A DNA stretch of 64,000 bases from Sarcophilus harrisii (lineage: Eukaryota; Chordata; Mammalia; Dasyuromorphia; Dasyuridae), in NCBI RefSeq assembly GCF_902635505.1, contig NC_045429.1, forward strand, positions 430,245,669 through 430,309,668. The letters are read 5' to 3'. Below are positions 23,825 through 34,729 of this stretch, piece by piece (positions within the stretch are counted from its first letter, which is position 1; every line of letters starts with the position of its first letter). The position numbers and the translations under genes are program-made. The notes below the pieces were generated by a model that did no database searches, had not been told where the DNA came from, and worked only from the letters and a program-made list of their open reading frames with translations.

Positions 23825-24370
23825 CAGATAGGAGGTAGATGGCACAAAATAGAAACATTGGATGTGGAATTAGGCAGACCCGAGTAAATGTACAGCCTCA
23901 GACATATACTTCCGATGTAGTGCTAGATAATTTGCTTAATCTTTGTCTATTTCAGTTTCCTTTATAAAAAAATTTTTAATTAATGGACTTTAACATGCAT
24001 TTCTAAGTATATAGTACAATAAAAAAAATCTCAAATGAAACTGCAAATCTCTTATGCATAACTTGCTATTCCTTTGAAATATATAATGAAGTTATCATGT
24101 AAACTTCTTTCCTTTTTTATTCTCTCCCCCTCTTACCTTAGAGATGGCTGACATTAGACGTAAATATGCATGTGTATGTGTATATGTGTGTGTGTATAAA
24201 AGCATTCTAAATATACTTGTACTTATCAGTTTTTCCTCTGGATGTACAATGGAGATAATAACAACACTTATTTTCCCAGGATTAGTGTGAGAATAAAATG
24301 AGATAATATTTGTAAGTACTTTGCAAACCAATGTTATCTAAATGTAATTATCATTACTATTATTTGGAAT
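23825..24370 (+). repeat. MIR-type SINE split by an L1-like 3' tail
   Basis: The SINE head is at 23825-23955 and its tail ('ccaggattagtgtgagaata', 'aatgagataatatttgtaag') at 24245-24370. Between them about 285 bp resemble an antisense L1 3' UTR ('ttagagatggctgacattag', 'cttatcagtttttcctctgg'). The family of the insert is less certain. Confidence 0.65.
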
Positions 24371-24464
24371 GACTCTCTGGGATGAGTAGAAGTGAGGGAT
24401 GTACTAGGAAATGTAGGCAATATAAAAAGTTGTTGATAAGAATTCATAGCTCTTTAAAAAATGG

Positions 24465-24622
24465 ATCTTTCTTCCCCCCCCCATCCCCCAGGCAATTGGG
24501 GTTAAGTGACTTGCCCAAGGTCACACAGCTACAAAGTATTAAGTGTCTGAGGTTGGATTTGAACTCAGGTCTTCTTGACTTCAGGGCCAGTGCTCTAGCC
24601 ACTGTGCCATTTAGTTTTCCCA
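24465..24622 (-). repeat. WSINE-like SINE, antisense
   Basis: Antisense marsupial SINE: 'ggcaattggggttaagtgac', 'ttgcccaaggtcacacagct', 'ttgaactcaggtcttcttga', 'gctctagccactgtgccatt'. Begins at a C-rich run. Confidence 0.9.
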
Positions 24623-24879
24623 TAGGTCTTTCTTTCTATAGGAAGTTTGAGGTTATTAAAGTAACTTTGGAACTGATATCTGCAGATGATATGCAACTGT
24701 ATAGACATTAACTTTGATTCTTATTCCTAATATTGACTCTTCTTCTCCTTGAATGGAGAGGAACATCATCCTGCTTCTACTCTTTGCATTCTGTGTGGCC
24801 TTTGACAAGGTACCTCACCTCCCTGAGATTTAGTGTCTGTCAAAGGAGTAGCAGGTTTCAGATGTCTTACATTTCACTA

Positions 24880-25080
24880 TCCCAGGAAAGTACAACATAA
24901 CAGTAGAAGCAACTTTAAATTTGGAGTCAGGGGACCGATGGTGGCAGCCTAACTCTCTTGTGCACTATGAGACTTTAAACAAATCATTTTTTCAACTAAG
25001 GACTCACTTTCTATATTTGTAAAATCAGAGAGTTGGTCTTGATGATTTATCATCCTTTCATCTCTAAACTCTCTTTTTCT
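24880..25080 (+). repeat. MIR-type SINE
   Basis: Diverged copy with 'atttggagtcaggggaccga', 'actatgagactttaaacaaa' and 'tctatatttgtaaaatcaga'. Confidence 0.6.
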
Positions 25081-25749
25081 TGACCCTGAAACAACACTTT
25101 CCTTCCCTCTTCCCACCTTCACTTCCAGATTTCTTTTTTTAAAAGAGAAAACCACTTCCTTTTTGGATATGAGTAATGTTGGGTTTCTCATTTACATGAG
25201 GAAGAGGCAGTTGCTTTGCTGAATTACAGTTTCTGTTCTTTATAATCGGAAGGTAAATTTTCAGGTACAATGAATGTTTGAAGTGGTTTTATCCTGAAAT
25301 TTTGTATTTACTGAATAACATTCTTCTAAATAAACCCTCTTCAAGCACTAGAAGAAATTGAAGAGTCTTAGAATTGACTGGAAAACTTCATAGGAATGGA
25401 TTCTCCAACAGTGTGAGGAAAGCATTAAAGACAACAAATGTTGACTAATGGGATTTTTTTCTTATCTTCTAGTGGATGGGAAGAAGGAAAAGATTTGCTT
25501 TTTTTTAAATTCCAAAATATAATTTATATTTTTCTTTATACATTACTCTCATTTCCCAATACAAGTTATCCCCGAAATCTTAGTGCCATTTAATGTTATT
25601 TAAGTTATTAAAGTTTGTGATATCTGGTATATATTTTCCTTTGTTCCATCAAGACAATCATCCCTTATGTTACTGATGGTCACTTTTGACAAGTAATGTG
25701 AAAGCTATAATCAATGATCTTTGCCCATTGAAATGGATGAATAAATGTC

Positions 25750-25866
25750 CCCCCCCCCCAGTCTAATAAAAATAGAAGGAAATTTTTGAATTTCTTTTTC
25801 CTCTTCTTCCCTCATCTCTCTGTCTCTGTCTCTGTCTCTATCTCTGTCTCTGTCTTTCTCTCTCAT
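25750..25866. repeat. C-run and (TCTCTG)n microsatellite
   Basis: A run of eleven C at about 25750 and a TCTCTG/TCTCTA hexamer array at about 25815-25864. Confidence 0.9.
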
Positions 25867-26365
25867 TTTTATTTTGACTAGTGAGTTTGAAATCTGTAGC
25901 CAAGCCTTTGGCATAACTCTAATCACCATTCTGGTGACCAATTATGTAAGATAACTGAAATATCTGCTATGACTACACATAATCAGTGCTGAGGGGGATG
26001 GAAATTAATGAATGGGCAGAAGTGAGAAAGATAAATGGAGAAGTGTAAAAATCATAACTAGAAAAAATAGATACTGGAAGTTTTCTGAAACGGAAGCGGA
26101 GATATATGTTCTGCTGAGGCAGGAAGATAGGAAGGATTGGTTTGTACCCATGTATGCTAGACAAGGGAATAGGTCTCTAAGACAAACTCAGCCCTAGTGC
26201 TTTATATTTGTAATTGTTTTAATTTTTTTAGACTTTTAGACTTTTTAGACTTTAGACTTTTCCTGACATTATGCCTAAAACTTCTTCTCCATAATTTCTA
26301 CTCATTGCAAAGAACTTGGAAAATAATAAGTGCTTAATAAATGTTCCATCAATCCATATGTTTAA

Positions 26366-26460
26366 CTCTCTATCTATCCATCCATCCATCCATCTATCTG
26401 TCTTTCTGTCTGTGTCTGTCTATCTGTCACATAGTCTATCACTATCTATCTACTTCTAGT
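26366..26460. repeat. (TCTA)n/(TCCA)n tetranucleotide repeat
   Basis: Mixed CTAT, CCAT and CTGT tetranucleotides, interrupted. Confidence 0.9.
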
Positions 26461-26464
26461 CATC

Positions 26465-26990
26465 ATTGAATCAAGAAAGAAAAGTGCTTCTTGTCAAGAC
26501 AGTCTTTCAGATACTTGGAGAAAGCTATAGTCTTATATAGCCTAATTCCTTCAACCAGTCAGTCACTGTGTGCCATGATCTCAAAGTTCTTCACTATCCA
26601 GAATGTCCTTCCCTGTGTGCTCTTGAGTTTTTCAGTTCCTATCCTAAAATGCAGCATTTAAAACTGAACACAATGTTCCTTCTATACTTTGAATTATATC
26701 TTCTGATGTGTAACAGCAGGACTATCAGCTCTATTTTGGGATAATATCTCTCAATGCATTCTAAGAAATCTCTAATGTATTTGCCAGCCATTCATAGTAT
26801 TGACTCATAATGAGTTTATAATCCACTGAAACTTTCAGATCTTTCCCACAGGACCCACTATCTAAATTTAAGTTCCCCATATTATAATTTAAAGTTCATT
26901 TTGGGAACTTCAATGTAAGACTTTATCTTTATCTTTGTAACTTGAGGTTTCAAAGAACTTTCCAGCTTACATGTAGGCAACCATTTGTAC
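26465..26990 (-). mobile_element. L3/CR1 LINE 3' fragment, antisense
   Basis: Ordered matches to the antisense CR1/L3 3' region: 'aaaactgaacacaatgttcc', 'aacagcaggactatcagctc', 'ttgactcataatgagtttat', 'aatccactgaaactttcaga', 'tcttt(c)ccacagga' and 'aatgtaagactttatcttta'. Old and heavily mutated. Confidence 0.75.
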
Positions 26991-28115
26991 TAACTCAACA
27001 CCTCTTTGGGTGTTGGGTGTTGACATTTTCAATTGACCATGTAGGACAAAGCACTAAAAGAATTGCATTTTGAGATGATGAAGGAATTCTTTTATTGGCC
27101 AGTAGTCAATAGAAAGAACCATTGATGCAGGGATCTTTAAAGTGAATGATTCACTTTTAACTATCTCTTCCTGACTGCAGTGATTAAGGGATGTTTGTCT
27201 ATCCTTGGAGGAGTAGAATAGGATGGGGGTAAAGTCAATTGCTTTTCTTCTGTCCAAAAACAATATAGTGTCTGTTCCATATGAGAGTTAATTGGATAGT
27301 TGTCTAGGTGAACTTGACTCTGGATAACAGGGTCTCTGGATGCCTTTCTTATTTGGTGTTTTTTCCCCAAGAAAAGATAACTAAACATCAGTATCAGGTT
27401 AGACCAGTGGATAAGAAGTAATCTTATTTCAAAGGTACAAAGATCCTGGATTCTATGTTTAAAGCTGACTGAAGATAGGGGTTGTTTCTGCATTAGAAAA
27501 GATGGCTACCAATAAAAGGCTGAGTTTAAGACCTACTTGGTTTTCCAGATGAAATAGATCTGAGATTGTATAGACAGCACAAAGCAGAGGTGAAATCTGT
27601 ATTGATCCAGCAGTCCCCAAAATTGGTTCATGTACTATTGTTTAAATCTCAACCTCCCACAAGTATACAACAATGGTTATTAAGTTATACTTTTAAATTT
27701 TCCATTGACATGTTAAAATGCCTTTAGGTAATAATATTCCTTTCTTATGCCTAATTTTCATGAATGAATGAATTCATTGAATGAATTTGACTGATCTGTT
27801 TGCAGAGACTGCAGACATAAATAAAAATTTAATTTTTCCATGGAATTTCCAAAGTAAAATTTTTTACATGATGGAGATATAATAAGCCAGAATGTAAGAA
27901 AAAGAATCCCAAACTCTTTCAGTTGAGGCCAGGCTCCTCCAAGACTGAACTCATCTGCCAAGTTTATGGTTTTAGAGTATAGAGGCTCCTTAGTGGAGAG
28001 AGAGCTGGTGCAATGAGAAAGAGCTTCCCTTAAACCAGCAATTGTTCCAATAGTTAGATCCTCATCTTAAATTTGCTCAAATATTTTAGCTTTTAGAGAT
28101 ATGTTTAGATTTATA
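26991..28115. other. Intergenic stretch without recognised gene
   Basis: Overlapping frames on the - strand at 27054-27493 have no recognisable domain. No splice-bounded exon was found. Confidence 0.5.
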
Positions 28116-28119
28116 CTTT

Positions 28120-28430
28120 ATCATCTAAGATAGTGTGGTACAGTAGATAAAACAATCAACTTTAAGTTATTTGTTATGCGTTCAAATTTTACCTGTTTAA
28201 AAAAAAAAACAAACAAAAAAAATAAAAAAAAATAAATTAAAAAAAACAAAAACAAAAACAAAAACAAAAACCAAATTTTACCTGTTACTACTTGTATGAT
28301 CTCAGGCAAATTATCTACTTTTTCTGAGTCTCAGTTTCCTCATCTGTGAAATAAACTATTTTAATCTAGATGGGCTTTGAGGTCCCTTTCAGCTCAGGCT
28401 TCTGGTCAGAGATGCTCTTTTGGAAAGCTG
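28120..28430 (+). repeat. MIR-type SINE interrupted by an A-rich insertion
   Basis: SINE head 'agtgtggtacagtagataaa', body 'gtatgatctcaggcaaatta', 'gtctcagtttcctcatctgt', tail 'gggctttgaggtccctttca'. The body is interrupted at 28198-28271. Confidence 0.85.
28198..28271 (+). mobile_element. Tail-only retrotransposition (A-rich insert with target duplication)
   Basis: Seventy-four bases of A with scattered C, T and one G, flanked by perfect 15-bp direct repeats CAAATTTTACCTGTT (28183-28197 and 28272-28286). A duplicated target with nothing but tail between is the signature of an extremely 5'-truncated L1-driven insertion. Confidence 0.85.
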
Positions 28431-28439
28431 TAGGAAATG

Positions 28440-29215
28440 GACACATCCTGGCTCTAACTGATATTAGAGACTTACGCATCAGAACATGAAGCAATTCACA
28501 GGACTGCTCAACAACTGTTTTATACTTCACCTCAGCTTTGCACTGTTCAAACCCTATTCTGATTGTTCTATCTAGCTTCCTTGTATTCTCCAGGTGCTAT
28601 TAATACTGATGAGAAATGCTCAACCAAAGCTAAGGATACAACTTTTACCATCTAAATAGCTACCTGACTCATACAGGATTGACAATTCCTGGTTTCCATT
28701 GATGATGGACTCATTTCCTACCAAATGTAAAGTAAGAGAGGTTATATATCTTGTGTAAGATTGCAACCCCCCCCCAAAAAAAAACAAAAAACAAAAAACC
28801 TAGAGTTCTAAATATCCAGGTCTTTTAACTTCTGGTCTAGACAACCAAACATCTGCTCACAAGTCATCTGTCTTTATTCTTTTAGACTCTTTAGGTTCCA
28901 GTAAATAGGGAAGAAATCATTCAAAGCAGTGCCAATTCTTTGCAACTGTGGATTCTCCCCACCAGCTGTGAGACTAACCAAAGGAACTGTTTTAGCATCT
29001 GCAATTTTCCCTTGTCATCATGCAATATTCTGCAGAGGGGAAAAATAATTGCATAGTAGGAACTAGATCAGCTTTTGCTTTTTCCAATCCAATCATACCA
29101 CTACTCTTCCCAATATTACCCTCCTCTTTTATTTAGATACCTCAGCTTAGTTTTGTGGTAAGCAATGAAAATTGCTATCATTAACTTTCCATTCTTCTAT
29201 ATCCCCAACTTCTAG
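28440..29215. other. Intergenic stretch without recognised gene
   Basis: Contains a C9/A-rich tract near 28768-28799. No exon recognised. Confidence 0.5.
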
Positions 29216-29223
29216 ATCTCTTT

Positions 29224-29277
29224 TCTCCTCTCTTCTCCTCTCCTCTCCTCTCCTCTCCTCTCCTCTCCTCTCCTCTT
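29224..29277. repeat. (CTCTC)n pentanucleotide repeat
   Basis: About ten TCTCC/CTCTC units with a pyrimidine-rich continuation to about 29335. Confidence 0.95.
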
Positions 29278-29401
29278 CCCTTTTTCTCTCTCTCTTTCCT
29301 CTCTCTCCTCTCTTTCTCCCCCACTTTATCTTTCTCTATATATGTGTCTGTCTTGTATGTCTCTCTTCTCTTTTCCACAAGGGGAATTCACAAATCCAAC
29401 T

Positions 29402-29875
29402 AAATACTAAGTGAAATGAGCAGAACCAGGAGATCATTGTACATGGCAACAACAATATTATATAACAATCTATTCTGATAAACGTAACTCTTTCCAACAA
29501 TGAGATGATTGATGCCAGTTCCAATAATCTTGTGATGAAGACACCCAGAGAGAGTACTGTGGGAATTGAATATGGATCACAACATAATATTTCCACTCCT
29601 TTTGTTGTTCTCTTGCATTTTGTTTTCTTACTCATTTTCTTTCTTTTTTTGATCTAATTTTTCTTGTGCAGCAAGATAATTGTATAAATATGTTTATACA
29701 CATTGGATTTAACATATATTTTAACATGTTTAACATATACTGGATTGCTTGCCATCTAGGGGAGGGGGTAGGGAGAAGGAGGAGAAAATCTGAAACACAA
29801 GGCTGTACAAGGGTCAGTATTGTCAAGTTATCCATACATATGTTTTGAAAAGAAAAATCTTTATATTAAAAAAAA
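29402..29875 (+). mobile_element. 5'-truncated L1 3' end
   Basis: From 'aagtgaaatgagcagaacca' through 'ttgtgcagcaagataattgt' to 'gaaaagaaaaatctttatat' and an A tail. A 12-bp target duplication with two mismatches (ACAAATCCAACT at 29390-29401; ACAAATTTAACT at 29876-29887). Confidence 0.88.
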
Positions 29876-29887
29876 ACAAATTTAACT

Positions 29888-30650
29888 GAAGCATTCTGAT
29901 ATCTTTGATCTATTAACTTTTCCTATGGATTCACATTTAGGAAAAGAACTAGGACTTCTTAGGACAGATGATGACTGAACTGTGCACTCTAGGCTTTGGT
30001 TGATGACTCTGATGCTGTTTCATTGACTCCAAACAAAGTCCCTCTTCCTCTCTGTGAGTTCATCTTTCTGTGAGAACTTTCTCCTTGAAGCCAGAAGGGA
30101 TAAACTGGTCTGAAAAGTAACTCAGAACTTCAATGCTAAAATGGACCTATGATTTGACACAAATGTGGCCATTTCTTTAAGCAAGGCAACTTACAATGTT
30201 TTCTCAGCACATGTGATTTTTTCTTTTTGTTTATGTCATTGTAATTCAGATCCACACCCATTCCCACACCCATGCCCACATTCACCCACACCACGATCAT
30301 TTCCAAAACCAGTAAGACTTTCTAAATTAGAAAGGCTGAGTCAAGGTACAAGATATGAAAGGAGAGTCTAGGCATTCTGGCAGAAAATGAGAGAAAAGAT
30401 GAGGACAGTGAAAATAGAGCAACCGGGGCTTAAGTCAGGGGAGACGGATTGCTTGAGGGAGGATCTGAAAGTATTCTTCACTCCAAGCAAAGCAGGTAGG
30501 GAGAGAGAGAAGGGCCCTATCTTTTATTGGGTGATAGTCACTTTGTGAATTCAAAACATGTGGTAAGCCACATTCAAAGTCATAGGAGGTTTACCACGAA
30601 TGGGCCATGGCCAGGAGATGAAGTTAAGAAGAGGAAGTGGTGAATGTAAA
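29888..30650. other. Intergenic stretch without recognised gene
   Basis: Includes a short (CACCCA)-like stretch near 30250-30290. No exon or element recognised. Confidence 0.5.
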
Positions 30651-30653
30651 GGA

Positions 30654-30654
<1 letters not shown>

Positions 30655-30690
<36 letters not shown>

Positions 30691-30696
30691 ACACAC
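30655..30696. repeat. (CA)n microsatellite
   Basis: About eighteen CA units ending in CCACACACC. Confidence 0.97.
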
Positions 30697-30951
30697 CTTG
30701 CTTTATAGGTGTCTGATACATTCAGGCTGGGGTGAGAATGCTTGCTTTCCTTACTAGCTGCCTGAAAACTTTCTGAAGCAGTTTACCTTTTCTCTGGCTT
30801 TTCTTTCTTTGCTAACTTTTGAGTCATTATCTCTTTGTGAAGATTAAACCAGGTGTACATGGAAGCATGTTGAGCCAGGGTCAGTAGGAAGACTGATTAT
30901 TCCAAAAAAAAGGAGTAAACAATATTCTATTTTTCAATTGATGCTATAGGG

Positions 30952-31143
30952 CAGGGGTCCTCAAACTATGGCCCGCAGGCCAGATGCAGCAGCTGAGGAT
31001 GTTTATTCCTGTCACCCAGGGCTATGAAGTTTCTTTATTTAAAGGCCCACAAAACAAAGTTTTTGTTTTTACTATAGTCCAGCCCTCCAACAGTCTGATG
31101 GACAGTGAACTGGCCCTCTATTTAAAAAGTTTGAAGACCCCTG
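30952..31143 (+). mobile_element. Non-autonomous hAT DNA transposon (MITE), 192 bp
   Basis: Terminal inverted repeats CAGGGGTCCTCAAACT (left) and, read from the right end, CAGGGGTCTTCAAACT, with one mismatch in 16. The host site CTATAGGG is duplicated perfectly on both sides (30944-30951 and 31144-31151); 8-bp duplications are diagnostic of the hAT superfamily. No transposase is encoded. The ends resemble the OposCharlie/Charlie-type hAT families, but the exact family was not checked. Strand is arbitrary. Confidence 0.93.
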
Positions 31144-31199
31144 CTATAGGGGAAAGAGAAAATGAAATTTTAAAGGAATCAAAAGCTTCTATTTTGGTG

Positions 31200-31395
31200 C
31201 CATAGGATTTTAGATTTAGAGTTGGAAGCAACTTCAGAGGTCATCTTATTCAAATTCCTCATTTGGCAGGAAAAAAAAAAAAAAAAAAAAAAACTGAGGC
31301 CCAGAGAAGGTCCATGGTCAAATGGGTAATAAGTACCAGAAATGGAATTCAAAAATTCTAATTCCATATCCAATAGGCTTTTACCATACTGTATT
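31200..31395 (+). repeat. MIR/THER-type repeat with an expanded A run
   Basis: 'gattttagatttagagttgg', 'aacttcagaggtcatcttat', 'ctgaggcccagagaaggtcc', with a run of about 23 A replacing the usual 'ttttacagatgaggaa'. Confidence 0.7.
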
Positions 31396-31608
31396 GTCTG
31401 CTCATTCATTGTGGTGGGGCCTTTAGCTTATCCATTTTCAAGGAAATTACTCAAGGAAAAGGCTCAAAAAAATCCCACAGACTTTCTCCTGTAGAATTGT
31501 GTGAAGTGCAAAACAATTGGACTTCTGATCTAAAATATGATTTTTGTAAAGGCTTCTGGGATAGAAGCCAATATTCTAGGAGCTCTCCAGCCAGAATTCT
31601 CTTTGCCA

Positions 31609-31673
31609 TTTTTTGGGAATTCCCAAAAAAGATATAAATTGGGAATCCCATATAAAATGGGAAGGGAATTCCC
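31609..31673. promoter_or_regulatory. Cluster of palindromic kappaB-like sites
   Basis: A perfect 22-bp palindrome (T6-GGGAATTCCC-A6) at 31609-31630 is followed by GGGAATCCC at 31641-31649 and a second GGGAATTCCC at 31664-31673. GGGAATTCCC is an ideal symmetric NF-kappaB/Rel target. No gene adjoins it; the nearest intact chemokine promoter is about 20 kb away. Regulatory function is only a possibility. Confidence 0.4.
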
Positions 31674-31739
31674 ATTCCCTTCATTCCAAACGCATTCTCT
31701 CCTAGATCTCCTTCAAGAAGAAAGATAGATTTCTCTTCT

Positions 31740-32445
31740 ATGTCATCTGACTCAAAGAAAAGGTAAGTAGAAGATCCCAGAGGAACTATGCTTCTTTGGC
31801 AGTTTCCTTCCCCTCAGATATTGTATACACAGCCTAACTGTCTAAATGACAAAGTATCCATCATTTTCAAAGGAAGATTTCATCACCTGAATTAAAAATA
31901 TGAGACCATCTATAATGAGATAATCTAAAGGACTCAAAGAAATGGTTGGAAGAATATTTCTGTGTGACCTTTTATGAGTATATAGTTCTTTTGGGATCAC
32001 CTTGCCTCTTTTTCCACCTTCTCCTGGGCCTTACATTAGATTTAACAAATATGGTGGGAATGATATTGCTTTGGGAATCAGAGGATCTAGGGTCAAATTC
32101 TATCTTCACTACTATCAATGTGGCCCTAATTCAATTCCCTTGCCTGGACCTTAGTTTCCTCATCTATAACCATAACTAGATAGATGGCATTCAAGATATG
32201 CCAGGTGTATACAGGAGAACAAATTTTAATTCACACCATGAAGGGTGCTACCATACAATATATCCTCTCCCAACAGCTAAGTATTCAATATCTTGTTCAA
32301 ACTATTAAGAACTAAAGTTATAAGAAGAGATGAGCTCTTCAGGAGAAGGGAGAATAAAGAAAAAAGAGGAGGGTCAACATTAGAACTTCCAGTGAAAAAA
32401 GACAGAAAGGAGTCATGGAAAGATAAAGAAATGAAATGATTGGAG
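31740..32445. other. Intergenic stretch without recognised gene
   Basis: No exon recognised; frame 31946-32179 has no supportable domain. Confidence 0.45.
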
Positions 32446-32449
32446 AGAG

Positions 32450-32650
32450 AGAAGGGATATCAAGAGAATGTTGTCTTAGAAGTCAATGGGGAAAGAACTT
32501 CATGAGTAGGAGATATTTCGCAGTCTATGGTACTGTAAAAAGGACAAGAGGATTAAAGACTTTGGATTTGAGCCATGAACTCAATGATGATTGTGGAAGA
32601 ACTTGGAGTTGACAATGGAGATGGTCAATCAGATTGCAAGACATAGGGAA
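32450..32650. repeat. Old dispersed repeat, copy A
   Basis: Shares about 85 bp at roughly 80% identity with 34560-34650 ('gaagaacttggagttga', 'gtcaa(t/c)cagattgcaaga'). Upstream motifs ('agagaatgttgtcttagaag', 'aggacaagaggattaaagac') recall an ancient mammalian interspersed repeat that I cannot name. Confidence 0.5.
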
Positions 32651-32729
32651 GTGAAAGAATTGTCAGAAAATAAAATCAATGAATATATCCTTTGAGAAAA
32701 TTTTCAGTACAAACATTAGTAGTTCAAAT

Positions 32730-32945
32730 GAATACATAGAGTTCTGGATTTACAATTAAGAAGATGAGTTCAAATCCCACCTCAGATACTTCTTAGCTGT
32801 GTGTCTCTGGGCTAATCACTTAATCTTTGCCTGCCTCAATTTCATTATCTGTAAAATGGGACTAGTAAGGGTTGTTGTGAGAACCAAATGAGAGTATACA
32901 TGTAAAGTGCTTTGCAAACCATATATAGCATTTAAATGCTATTTT
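32730..32945 (+). repeat. MIR/THER-type SINE
   Basis: 'gagttcaaatcccacctcag', 'tcaatttcattatctgtaaa', 'gggttgttgtgagaaccaaa', 'tgtaaagtgctttgcaaacc'. Near complete. Confidence 0.88.
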
Positions 32946-33035
32946 ATGGTTTATATGCATGCAAACATACATGTATATGATTGTGTACATATAAACAAGA
33001 TAACATACTATTGTTATTACAGTAACTAGTATTTA

Positions 33036-33575
33036 TTATAGTATCTTTTTATTACCAGAACCCATGCCAGGGTAATTTTTTTACAACATTATCCCTTGCA
33101 CTCACTTCTGTTTCGATTTTCCCCCTCTCTCCCTCTACCCCCTCCCCTAGATGGCAAGCAGTCCTATATATGTTAAATATGTCGCAGTATATCCTAGATA
33201 CAATATATGTGTGCAGAACTGAACAGTTCTCTTGTTGCACAGGGAGAATTGGATTCAGAAGGTAAAAATAACCCGGGAAGAAAAACAAAAATGCAAACAG
33301 TTTACATTCATTTCCCAGTGTTCTTTCTTTGGGTGTAGCTGCTTCTGTCCATCATTGGTCAATTGCAACTAAGTTAGGTCTCTTTGTCAAAGAAATCCAC
33401 TTCCATCAGAATACATCTTCATACAGTATCATTGTTGAAGTATCTAATGATTTCCTGGTTCTGCTCATTTCACTTAGCATCAGTTCATGTAAGTCTCTCC
33501 AGGCCTCTCTGTATTCATCCTGCTGGTCATTTCTTACAGAACAATAATATTCCATAACATTCATATACCACAAGG
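33036..33575 (-). mobile_element. 5'-truncated L1 3' end, antisense, young subfamily
   Basis: Antisense copy from the tail ('accagaacccatgccagggt') through 'gcagctgcttctgtcc'-type sequence to 'tccataacattcatatacca'. A perfect 15-bp target duplication AGTAACTAGTATTTA lies at 33021-33035 and 33576-33590. Same 3' UTR subfamily as 8975-9294 and 13252-13629, but longer. Confidence 0.93.
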
Positions 33576-33590
33576 AGTAACTAGTATTTA

Positions 33591-34059
33591 AATGCGATTT
33601 TAATTATTTCAACAATTATAATTCTAAAATATTAAATATAAACACATGAAATATGTCAAAATTATATTTCATAAACTATAATATATTACAATATATAATA
33701 TTATAGCAGCTAGCATTTAAATATTTTTTGAATAACAATGCTTATCATAATATAAATGTCATAATCAGATAGCATAATATTTTGTTTAATGTGATGTAAT
33801 TTTATATGTAGTACATCATATAAATATGTTACAACATTATAATAATAACAAGACAGAGGCAATTTTTTTTTTAATATTAAGTGAACTATAGCATGTCAGT
33901 AAGTTTAATGAAAAGAACCAGTAAAAAAAGATATGTTTGAAGATGAGGGCAGGAAACACATTTTATTTAACACAGTCCCTTTTATGCCTTAGGAACTTAA
34001 ATAAATGTTTATAAAAATGGTAATGCAAGAGAAAGAAAGCATAAGAAATAGGATAGGGT
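33591..34059. other. AT-rich intergenic stretch
   Basis: Very AT-rich with many ATATA/TAATA strings; nothing gene-like. Confidence 0.5.
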
Positions 34060-34169
34060 CCTAGAAAACAAGAATTACATCAAATCAAGAGCATGAGAAA
34101 ATATGCTTGGTAAGAAGGAGGGAAATTGCTTGTTCTGCTGAGATGGACTGAAAAATGAATTTGAATTAG
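34060..34169 (+). repeat. 110-bp local direct repeat, copy 1
   Basis: 106 of 110 bases match 36595-36704, from 'cctagaaaacaa' to 'aaaaatgaatttgaattag'. Flanks are unrelated. No transposon ends or A tail are visible. Confidence 0.9.
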
Positions 34170-34559
34170 CAATGAGGAGCAAGGAATATGCTAACTTTTT
34201 AACCTCGATTTGTAAGTTGACTGGGTTAGGAGAAGAATTGTCTTTTATTAAAATATGTTGAGTGAGGAAGGACTGATATCAATACAAGAAACCTAGATTT
34301 GATAAAGATAGGTAATTGAATTACTGAAAGAAGAAAAAGTCAATAGTTTGTTGAAAGTCTGCTCATACTAGTAGCTAAAAGAAAGGTGGCAGAGGAGACT
34401 AAAAACTAAGCCAGCTTAGAAGAGAGCAAGGGGGATGGGATGGAATCTAGTTCAGTAGTAATATAGGATCATAGATCCATTGCAGGAAGAGATCTTAGGG
34501 ACCTTTTAGTCCAATCACTTCAATTTGCAGATGAAGACACTGAGGCTCAAGGATGGCAA

Positions 34560-34650
34560 TGAGTTTGGATTTGACTTATAAAGTCAATGATGACTTTGGA
34601 AGAACTTGGAGTTGAAAATGGAGTTGGTCAACCAGACTGCAAGACACTGA
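34560..34650. repeat. Old dispersed repeat, copy B
   Basis: Diverged partner of 32560-32650, in the same orientation; embedded in MIR-like sequence (34460-34555 and 34650-34720). Confidence 0.5.
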
Positions 34651-34729
34651 GGCTAAAGAATGGCAAAGGTTGTAAGCATAAGAGCTGGTAATCAAATGCA
34701 GGTCCTCTGACTTTTTCTCATTTTAAAAA

